64,000 nt of DNA, from contig CAJTZF010000005.1 of NCBI GenBank assembly GCA_910584245.1, positions 32,302-96,301 on the forward strand, read 5' to 3'. The notes beneath the pieces are model-generated. The model worked only from the letters and a program-made list of their open reading frames with translations, did not search any database and was not told the origin of the DNA. A program made the position numbers and the translations under genes. This document shows, in pieces, positions 43,159 through 49,223 of this stretch; position 1 is the first letter of the stretch, and every line of letters starts with the position of its first letter. This stretch comes from an uncultured Eubacterium sp. GTDB taxonomy: Bacteria > Bacillota > Clostridia > Lachnospirales > Lachnospiraceae.

Positions 43159-43938
43159 ATGAGTATATCAAACTGTGGACATGATGAAAATGGAAAATAT
43201 ACAGGAGGGGCAGCAGGAGACCAGACAGGCACGGAATACCAGGTAAGAGCCTGGTATAACAGGCCTTGGCTGTGTGTTCTCCGCCACCCGGACGCAAAAG
43301 TCGGACGGAAATTAGCGGCCATTGCGAGAAATGCCGCAAACAATGAATGTATAGGTTACGATCAAGGTCAGCGGGGTACATATTATGAGAAATTGAGGGA
43401 GGCAGACTGGAGACCGAAAAATATCAAGAAGAAATGTGAAGCAGATTGCTCATCGTCTACGGCGGCTAACGTGATCGCAACGGGTTATCGGTTGGGAATA
43501 AAAAAATTGCAGAACGTTAATCCAAACTGTACGACATCAAATTTGCGCGCGGCATTAAAGGCGGCTGGATTTAACGTGTTGACCAATTCGGAATACCTGA
43601 AAAGCGATCATTATTTGTTGCCGGGCGACGTATTGCTAAATGACGGGCGTCATGTAGCCATTAATCTAACGAAAGGTGCAAAAGCCGATTGTTCCAAAAA
43701 ACAGGTTCCTGTTTTGGCAAGTATCCCGCCTAATCTTAAAAAGGGAAGCACGGGAGAACAGGTCACATATTTGCAAAAGGATTTAAACTATGTCATGAAC
43801 GCCTGTCTCGATGTAGACGGTGTGTTTGGTGTAAAAACGGATTCGGCATTGCGTACGTTCCAAAGAAAAAACAAATTGGCGGCAGATGGCGTTTATGGCA
43901 GCATGTCAAGCAATAAGATGAAAAGTTTATTAGTGTGA
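43159..43938 (+). CDS. Endolysin: NlpC/P60-like peptidase plus peptidoglycan-binding domain
   Basis: The 259-residue lysin has an N-terminal papain-like domain with a catalytic Cys in CEADCSSST (about residue 97) and His in DGRHVAINL (about 165). A C-terminal PG_binding_1 domain follows (about 195-258: GSTGEQVTYLQKDLNYV, then DGVFGVKTDSALRTFQRKN). It would release the particles by lysing the host. ATG 43159 follows CGGAGGGGTG. The gene ends 70 bp before attR, so it is the last gene of the element. Confidence 0.88.
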   Translation: MSISNCGHDENGKYTGGAAGDQTGTEYQVRAWYNRPWLCVLRHPDAKVGRKLAAIARNAANNECIGYDQGQRGTYYEKLREADWRPKNIKKKCEADCSSSTAANVIATGYRLGIKKLQNVNPNCTTSNLRAALKAAGFNVLTNSEYLKSDHYLLPGDVLLNDGRHVAINLTKGAKADCSKKQVPVLASIPPNLKKGSTGEQVTYLQKDLNYVMNACLDVDGVFGVKTDSALRTFQRKNKLAADGVYGSMSSNKMKSLLV

Positions 43939-43944
43939 ATTTCG

Positions 43945-43964
43945 CAATACGCACATAATACACA
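43945..43964 (+). promoter_or_regulatory. Two phased TAATACACA-type repeats, candidate integrase arm sites (right)
   Basis: CAATACGCA (43945-43953) and TAATACACA (43956-43964) are 11 bases apart and in the same orientation as the left set. They lie 45-64 bases inside attR. Confidence 0.55.
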
Positions 43965-44008
43965 GGTGAGTTGAACATCTTTATAAATCGGTGGTTTTTA
44001 AGTATTTC

Positions 44009-44037
44009 CTGTCTCGATCCAGGAAGCAGCGAATAAT
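44009..44037 (+). repeat. attR core repeat
   Basis: Matches attL at 27 of 29 bases. Read in the GGGtGRT frame, it continues as SIQEAANNKIVFFDKN and a stop at 44059-44061, which is probably the native end of the host gene. Confidence 0.88.
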
Positions 44038-44039
44038 AA

Positions 44040-44074
44040 AATAGTTTTTTTCGACAAAAATTAAAAAAACTATT
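44040..44074 (+). terminator. AT-rich hairpin, possible native GGGtGRT terminator
   Basis: AATAGTTTTTTT (44040-44051) pairs perfectly with 44063-44074 around an 11-base loop. It follows the displaced end of the GGGtGRT gene and touches the -35 box of the tRNA promoter. Terminator function is uncertain because the stem is AT-rich. Confidence 0.4.
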
Positions 44075-44101
44075 GACAAACAGGAATGTTTGTTATATTA
44101 T
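44073..44101 (+). promoter_or_regulatory. Promoter for tRNA-Glu
   Basis: Consensus TTGACA and TATTAT with a 17-base spacer, 18 bases before the tRNA 5' end. Confidence 0.88.
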
Positions 44102-44119
44102 AGTCCTTGTGATTGACAC

Positions 44120-44191
44120 GGTCCGTTGGTCAAGCGGCTAAGACGCTGCCCTCTCACGGCAGAAACAGGGGTTCGATTCCCCTACGGACTA
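44120..44191 (+). tRNA. tRNA-Glu (anticodon CUC)
   Basis: The 72-base sequence folds into the four-arm cloverleaf. The acceptor stem is GGTCCGT with ACGGACT (G1-U72 wobble), with discriminator A. The D stem is GTC/GAC. The anticodon stem CTGCC/GGCAG has loop CTCTCAC (anticodon CTC), and the T arm is AGGGG-TTCGATT-CCCCT. CCA is not encoded. It lies outside the integrated element. Confidence 0.95.
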
Positions 44192-44329
44192 TTGAGTCGA
44201 AACCTTAGAAACTTTCGTAATTGCGTTGTTTTTGAGGTTTTTATTTTTGGGGAAAACTTAGCGCAGGTTTTATAAGACGAGAGAGGAAAATAAGATTTCT
44301 AACGGATATGATAAAAGGAGGAACATGTG
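44192..44329. other. tRNA 3' flank
   Basis: A weak hairpin (AAACCTT at 44200-44206 with GAGGTTT at 44234-44240, followed by TTATTTTTGG) may end the tRNA transcript. AAGGAGG at 44315-44321 serves the zinc-ribbon gene. Confidence 0.4.
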
Positions 44330-44985
44330 ATGGCACTCATTAACTGCCCGGAATGTGGAAGAGAAAAGGTTTCGGATAATGCGGAAATGTGTCCGAGTTG
44401 CGGGTATGGCATTAAGGCACATTATGCAAGATTGAAAGAGGAAGCAGAATAAAGAAGAAAGAATAATAGAGCTTAAAAAACAAGACGAAGAACGTATAAA
44501 AAATATTCCAAAGCCGCAGAAACCATCCTATAATATTGCCGCGTTATTTATTGTTTTAACGCTTATAGCTTTGATAGCAGAAACCTATTTGTTTTATGTT
44601 TCTAATAATGGTACACTATTGCAAAAGGATGAGGTTGAGGATATTTTCGCAATGCTTACAGTATGTTTGCCAATACTTCTGATTGTAACAATCGTTAGCA
44701 TTTATGATTATGTGAAGCGGTTAAAGCAGTATAATTATATATTGGATCATTTTGCGGAATATCAGAAAGAACAATATCAAAGGAGAGTGGATAGAGAAAG
44801 AAAGCTGGAGGCATCCACGTTATATTCGTCAGGTGTGAGAGTAGAATGTCCATATTGCCATTCTACAAATACAAGGAAAATATCTGGAGCATCTAAGGCT
44901 GGAAACGTTGCCTTGTTTGGTGTTTTGCTGCTGGCAAGGTAAGTAAGCAATGGCATTGTAATCAGTGTAACTCGGATTTTTGATT
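44330..44985 (+). pseudogene. Zinc-ribbon membrane protein, two frameshifts
   Basis: The first frame encodes a 40-residue zinc ribbon (NCPECGREK, then MCPSCGYGIK) and stops at 44452. Removing one base at about 44450 continues as KEERIIELKKQDEERIKN, two membrane segments (NIAALFIVLTLIALIAETY, then TVCLPILLIVTIVSIYDYV), and a second ribbon beginning VECPYCHSTNTRKISG. A second shift near 44940 gives KVSKQWHCNQCNSDF, supplying the last CxxC, and a stop at 44985. The full protein would have about 216 residues. Either the gene is decaying or these are sequencing errors; the function is unknown. Confidence 0.75.
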
Positions 44986-45056
44986 TACCATTTGTTAAAA
45001 GGTGACGAAGATTGGTTGTTGATCCCATGAAATATTGTAAAAAGTGAGATAGAGAG

Positions 45057-46802
45057 ATGGAAGAGAAAAAATATTTTAAATGGAGTGAATTTCTTAGTTA
45101 TTATAAACCATTTAAGGGGATTTTTGCGGCGGATATGTTTTTTGCTTTTTTGGGGGCGGCCACTACACTTGTGATTCCCCTGATCGTCCGCTATATTACA
45201 GGGACGGTTGTATTTTTGCCAAAAGACGAGATTTTGCACACTATTTTTGTGCTGGGTGCCATCATGACCGCGCTCGTGCTTATACAGTGTTTCAGCAATT
45301 ATTTTATAGGTAATTACGGTCATGTCATGGGAGCAAAGATTGAGTTCAACATGCGGAAAGAAATTTTCGAGCATTATCAGAGGCTTTCGTTTTCTTTTTA
45401 TGATAACCAGAAAGTTGGACAGCTGATGTCCAGAATTACGAATGATCTCTTTGAGATTACGGAGTTATTACATCACGGACCCGAAGACGTAGTTATTTCC
45501 TTTATTAAGTTTATCGGGACAATGGGGATTCTCGTATGGATCAATGGAAAGCTTGCGATCGCCGCGTTTGTGTTGATTCCGGTTATGTTTATTTATGCCT
45601 ATGTGCTCAATAAGAAAATGAAACGCGCGTTTAGGCGGAACCGGGAAAAGGTGGCGGAAATTAACGCGGGCATAGAAGATAACTTGTCGGGAATCCGCGT
45701 GGTGAAGTCCTTTGCCGCTGAAGAGGTGGAGAAAGAAAAGTTCATGGTAGGAAACCAGGGATTTCTCGACAGCAAGAAGAATAGTTATTTTTATATGGGG
45801 CAGTATCACGCCGGGCTCACCGCATTTATTACGATGATTACGGTTTTAGTCATTGTGGCGGGCGCCGTTCTGCTCACAAATGGAAGCCTGAGTGCGCCGG
45901 ATCTGATTACATTTTTGTTATATATTAATAATTTTACGGAACCAGTGCAGAAGCTTATTAATTTTACAGAGCAGTTTCAAAATGGAATTTCCGGGTATGA
46001 GCGGTTTCGCGAGATGTTGGCGGTTGAGCCGGAGATTAAAGAATCCGGGCATCCCGTACAGGCGGAAAACGTCAGGGGGGACATCCGTTTTGATGACGTG
46101 GGATTTCGCTATGAGGAAGACCAGGAAAAGGTACTCAGCCATGTGAGCCTGGATGTGCAGGCGGGTGAATATGTGGCGTTAGTTGGGTCGTCGGGGGCAG
46201 GAAAGACAACACTCTGCAGCCTTATTCCCAGATTTTATGAGGTGACGTTTGGTGCAATTTATGTCGATGATGTGGATGTCCGCGACTACTCCCTGAAGTC
46301 CCTCCGCCAGAATATCGGAGTAGTGCAGCAGGATGTATATTTGTTTGCGGGGACTGTTTTGGAAAATATCCGCTATGGCAGGCCGGACGCGACGCGGGAG
46401 GAGATTATGGAGGCGGCCAAGAATGCAAATGCCCATGATTTCATAATGAACTTGCCAGAGGGATATGATACCAATATTGGCCAGCGAGGGGTGAAATTAT
46501 CCGGCGGCCAGAAACAGCGGCTTTCCATTGCCCGCGTTTTTCTGAAAAATCCGCCAATTTTAATTTTTGACGAGGCGACGTCGGCCCTGGATAACGAGAG
46601 CGAGAAAGTAGTACAGGAATCGTTAGAAAAGCTGGCGAAAAACCGCACCACTTTTGTCATTGCCCACAGGCTCTCTACAATAAGGAATGCGCGCCGGATT
46701 CTTGTGCTGACCGAGGAGGGAATAGAAGAGCAGGGGACGCACGAGGAATTAATGGGCAAAAAGGGTGTGTATTATGGGCTTTACACTTTGTCAAGCAGTT
46801 AA
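45057..46802 (+). CDS. ABC exporter, fused membrane and ATPase domains
   Basis: The 581-residue half-transporter has an N-terminal six-helix domain (first helix about 21-43) and a C-terminal ATPase. The ATPase shows Walker A GSSGAGKTT, signature LSGGQKQRL, Walker B ILIFDEATSALD and H-loop IAHRLST. It works as a dimer and resembles MsbA/BmrA-type multidrug or lipid exporters; the substrate is unknown. It stands alone between the zinc-ribbon pseudogene and the rimP operon. A weak GAGATAGAGAG precedes the ATG. Confidence 0.93.
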   Translation: MEEKKYFKWSEFLSYYKPFKGIFAADMFFAFLGAATTLVIPLIVRYITGTVVFLPKDEILHTIFVLGAIMTALVLIQCFSNYFIGNYGHVMGAKIEFNMRKEIFEHYQRLSFSFYDNQKVGQLMSRITNDLFEITELLHHGPEDVVISFIKFIGTMGILVWINGKLAIAAFVLIPVMFIYAYVLNKKMKRAFRRNREKVAEINAGIEDNLSGIRVVKSFAAEEVEKEKFMVGNQGFLDSKKNSYFYMGQYHAGLTAFITMITVLVIVAGAVLLTNGSLSAPDLITFLLYINNFTEPVQKLINFTEQFQNGISGYERFREMLAVEPEIKESGHPVQAENVRGDIRFDDVGFRYEEDQEKVLSHVSLDVQAGEYVALVGSSGAGKTTLCSLIPRFYEVTFGAIYVDDVDVRDYSLKSLRQNIGVVQQDVYLFAGTVLENIRYGRPDATREEIMEAAKNANAHDFIMNLPEGYDTNIGQRGVKLSGGQKQRLSIARVFLKNPPILIFDEATSALDNESEKVVQESLEKLAKNRTTFVIAHRLSTIRNARRILVLTEEGIEEQGTHEELMGKKGVYYGLYTLSSS

Positions 46803-46822
46803 AAATATTTTCCAAAAAAGCC

Positions 46823-46851
46823 TTGCATTTTATATAAAACTGTGCTAGACT
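46823..46851 (+). promoter_or_regulatory. Promoter for the rimP-nusA-infB operon
   Basis: TTGCAT and TAGACT with a 17-base spacer, just after the ABC exporter gene. A leader hairpin follows. Confidence 0.65.
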
Positions 46852-46872
46852 AAAAATGTTGTTGATGGATTG

Positions 46873-46904
46873 AATGAGTGGACGAAAGTCCACTCATTGT
46901 TTTT
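46873..46904 (+). terminator. Leader hairpin upstream of rimP, possible attenuator
   Basis: AATGAGTGGAC and GTCCACTCATT form a perfect 11-bp stem closed by a GAAA (GNRA) loop and followed by GTTTTTA. It sits between promoter and rimP, so it is terminator-like in the 5' leader. As nusA is the second gene, feedback attenuation by NusA is a reasonable guess. Confidence 0.7.
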
Positions 46905-46929
46905 AAGTATAAGGAAAGAAGGTTTCTTT

Positions 46930-47445
46930 TTGGGTAAGCATCAAAACTATGAGAAACGCACGGAGCAGTTGGTTCTTCCGATTTTGGAACAGCACGGGTT
47001 TGAATTCGTGGATATAGAGTTTATTAAAGAAGCGGGAAGCTGGCATCTTCGGGCATATATCGACAAAGAGGGGGGAATTACGATTGACGACCTCACACTT
47101 GTAAACCACGCGCTGAGTGATTTGCTGGACCAAGAGGACTTTATTGAGGAGTCTTATATTCTCGAGGTGAGTTCTCCCGGACTTTTGCGGGCATTTAAAA
47201 AACCAAGGGACTACATAAGAAATCTAGGGAATGACGTCGAGGTGAAATTGTATGCGCCCGTCGCGTGGGAAAAGGATGGGAAACAGTATACGGATAAAGA
47301 GTTTATTGGTATATTAAAGGAATATGATGCGCCGTCAGAGCAGACGACAGACGGGGGGAAGATTGTTCTTGCCTTTGACGGTGAAGACACACTTGAAATA
47401 GAAATAAAAGATATTGCACGGATTCGTAAGTCGATTGATTTTTGA
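46930..47445 (+). CDS. rimP: Ribosome maturation factor RimP
   Basis: The 171-residue protein assists 30S subunit assembly. The N-terminal alpha/beta domain is seen in VLPILEQHGFEFVDIEFIKE (in part) and LEVSSPGLLRAFKKPRDY, and a C-terminal SH3-like domain follows. TTG 46930 is chosen for AAGGAAAGAAGG just upstream; an in-frame upstream start would run through the leader hairpin. It overlaps nothing and lies 17 bp before nusA. Confidence 0.92.
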   Translation: MGKHQNYEKRTEQLVLPILEQHGFEFVDIEFIKEAGSWHLRAYIDKEGGITIDDLTLVNHALSDLLDQEDFIEESYILEVSSPGLLRAFKKPRDYIRNLGNDVEVKLYAPVAWEKDGKQYTDKEFIGILKEYDAPSEQTTDGGKIVLAFDGEDTLEIEIKDIARIRKSIDF

Positions 47446-47462
47446 ATATGGAGGTTGGAAAA

Positions 47463-48533
47463 ATGAAGGCGAAAAACAGCAAAGAGACAAAAGGTAATCC
47501 TGAATTAATTGAGGCATTAGAGGCGATAGAAAAAGAAAAAGATATCAGCAAGGATATTCTTATAGAAGCAATTCAAAATTCACTTTTGGCGGCTTGCAAG
47601 GATCAGTTTGGGAAATCTGACAATGTTCGTGTCACACTTGATGAGAATACGGGAGAATTCCATGTATACCAGGATAAGACAGTAGTGGAGGAAGTAGAAG
47701 ATGATACGCTTCAAATGTCTCTTATAGAAGCAGAGGCGAAGCACGGTGTGACGGAGCCAGGCGCAGTAGTCAGCCTGGAGGTGACGCCGAAGAATTTTGG
47801 GCGTATTTCCGCCCAGAAGGCGAAACAAGTAGTCGTTCAAAAAATACGTGAGGAAGAAAGAAAGGTATTGTTTGACCAGTATTACACGAAAGAAAGGGAT
47901 ATTATTACCGGTACGGTACAGCGTTATAACGGTGGGAGCTATACCATAAATATAGGAAAGATTGATACGATTCTCACAGAGGCAGAGCAAGTAAAAACAG
48001 AGAGATTTCGTTCTCATGAAAAGATAAAGCTTTACGTGACGGAGGTGAGGGATACGACGAGGGGCCCGAGAATTACCGTGAGCCGTACGCACCCAGAGCT
48101 TGTAAAGCGTTTGTTCGAGGCGGAAGTGGCGGAGATCCAGAGCGGTGTTGTGGAGATCAAAAGTGTTTCGAGAGAGCCGGGGTCACGATCCAAAATCGCA
48201 GTTTACAGCTACAATCCAGATGTAGATTCGGTGGGAGCATGTGTCGGTGTCAATGGAATCCGTGTCAATACAATTGTGGAGGAGCTCCGGGGCGAGAAGA
48301 TTGATATTGTGGAATGGAATGAGAATCCCGCCATATTTATTGAGCATGCGCTCAGTCCTTCGAGAGTGCTGGCTGTAACGGTAGATACAGAGGAGAAAAC
48401 GGCGAGCGTTATCGTGCCGGATTATCAGCTGTCTCTTGCGATTGGAAAAGAGGGGCAGAATGCCAGACTTGCGGCCCGTCTTACAGGGTATAAGATTGAT
48501 ATCAAAAGTGAGACACAGAACGTAGAAGGTTAG
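47463..48533 (+). CDS. nusA: Transcription termination/antitermination factor NusA
   Basis: The 356-residue protein binds RNA polymerase. An N-terminal domain (about 1-130) is followed by S1 (about 133-200, ITGTVQRYNGGSYTINIGK), KH1 (about 225-290, DSVGACVGVNGIRVN) and KH2 (LAIGKEGQNARLAARLTGYK, 320-345). It lacks the acidic repeats of E. coli NusA, as in other Firmicutes. ATG 47463 follows GGAGGTTGG. Confidence 0.96.
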   Translation: MKAKNSKETKGNPELIEALEAIEKEKDISKDILIEAIQNSLLAACKDQFGKSDNVRVTLDENTGEFHVYQDKTVVEEVEDDTLQMSLIEAEAKHGVTEPGAVVSLEVTPKNFGRISAQKAKQVVVQKIREEERKVLFDQYYTKERDIITGTVQRYNGGSYTINIGKIDTILTEAEQVKTERFRSHEKIKLYVTEVRDTTRGPRITVSRTHPELVKRLFEAEVAEIQSGVVEIKSVSREPGSRSKIAVYSYNPDVDSVGACVGVNGIRVNTIVEELRGEKIDIVEWNENPAIFIEHALSPSRVLAVTVDTEEKTASVIVPDYQLSLAIGKEGQNARLAARLTGYKIDIKSETQNVEG

Positions 48534-48544
48534 AGGTGGTTGTG

Positions 48545-48823
48545 TTGAAAGGTAGAAAAATTCCCATGCGGCAGTGTATTGGATGCAGGGAGAGCAAGGC
48601 CCAGAAAGAGCTGGTACGTATTGTGAAATGTGAGGATAAGGACGATCACAGTATTACGGTATGCGTGGACCGGACTGGCAGAATAAATGGAAGAGGAGCT
48701 TATTTGTGCAATAGTCTGGAATGTTTTAACAGGGCCCGGAAAAATCATGCACTGAACCGGGTGTTTAAGATAGATGTAGCGGACGAAATATATAATGAAT
48801 TGGAAAGGCAGTTAAGCGAATGA
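48545..48823 (+). CDS. ylxR: YlxR family nucleic-acid-binding protein
   Basis: A 92-residue basic protein encoded between nusA and infB. The motif PMRQCIGCRESKAQKELVRIV and the GRINGRGAYLC segment are typical of the family, which binds RNA. A role in regulating transcription or RNA processing has been proposed. TTG 48545 follows GAGGTGG; GTG 48542 is in frame but close to it. Its last codons occur again 85 bases downstream in a degenerate copy. Confidence 0.9.
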   Translation: MKGRKIPMRQCIGCRESKAQKELVRIVKCEDKDDHSITVCVDRTGRINGRGAYLCNSLECFNRARKNHALNRVFKIDVADEIYNELERQLSE

Positions 48824-48907
48824 CTAAAAAATGCTGTGGCGGTGAAAACAAGGATTCGATGTAGCAGATAAAATATAGGATGAAGAGGAAAGGCAGTTAG
48901 GCGGATG
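48773..48907 (+). repeat. 85-bp imperfect tandem duplication at the ylxR-ylxQ junction
   Basis: The segment 48773-48823 (GATGTAGCGGACGAAATATA and onward) recurs at 48858-48907 with an exact offset of 85 bases. About four in five bases match. The second copy contains the ylxQ ribosome site and start. The first copy contains the end of ylxR. Confidence 0.75.
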
Positions 48908-49222
48908 GTTCAAAAAAACAAGGTGCTTGGAACACTGGGACTGGCGATGAAATCTGGAAATGTTGTGAGTGGTGAGTTTAAGACCGAGCAGGCGGTACGG
49001 TCGGGAACGGCGAAACTTGTCATTGTAGCGGAGGACGCTTCCGGGAATACAAAAAAGAAGTTTAGTAATTCATGCAGCTATTACCATGTTCCCATTGCGG
49101 TATTTGAAAAAAAGGAAGTACTTGGCAATGCGATTGGAAAAAGGTATCGGGCGTCCCTTGCTGTTTTGGACCAGGGATTTGCATCATCAATTCGTAAAAA
49201 TTTAAATTTGGAGGAAATGTAG
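48905..49222 (+). CDS. ylxQ: YlxQ / L7Ae-family ribosomal protein
   Basis: A 105-residue L7Ae-fold RNA-binding protein that resembles L30e/L7Ae-type kink-turn binders (LGTLGLAMKSGNVVSGEFKT, then KLVIVAEDASGNTKKKF). It lies between ylxR and infB as in Bacillus. GAGGAAAGGCAG precedes the ATG. It is 1 bp before infB. Confidence 0.9.
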   Translation: MVQKNKVLGTLGLAMKSGNVVSGEFKTEQAVRSGTAKLVIVAEDASGNTKKKFSNSCSYYHVPIAVFEKKEVLGNAIGKRYRASLAVLDQGFASSIRKNLNLEEM

Positions 49223-49223
49223 T

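Larger units (their letters stand above)
24931..44037. mobile_element. Integrated contractile-tail element without head genes (tailocin-like), 19.1 kb
   Basis: The element is bounded by attL (24931-24959) and attR (44009-44037). In order it holds: integrase and S24 repressor leftward; then Cro-like protein, HTH protein, primase-helicase and sigma-like regulator rightward; then tail terminator, sheath, tube, chaperone with frameshift, tape measure, LysM protein, CHAP-hub, DUF2577, DUF2634, baseplate J, DUF2313, fibre, holin-like proteins and endolysin. The gene order of the tail part follows Bacillus PBSX xkd genes. Terminase, portal, head protease, capsid and head-tail connector are all absent, and there is no unexplained gap where they could hide. 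An R-type tailocin with retained integration functions is the best explanation. Confidence 0.85.

Noticed and set aside
24931..44037. Complete, infectious prophage
   Set aside because: No gene resembling terminase, portal, capsid, scaffold or head-tail connector could be found in any frame between the att sites.
44120..44191. tRNA-Glu as the attachment site of the 19-kb element
   Set aside because: The tRNA is complete and lies outside the repeats. The duplicated core matches the GGGtGRT coding sequence, not the tRNA.
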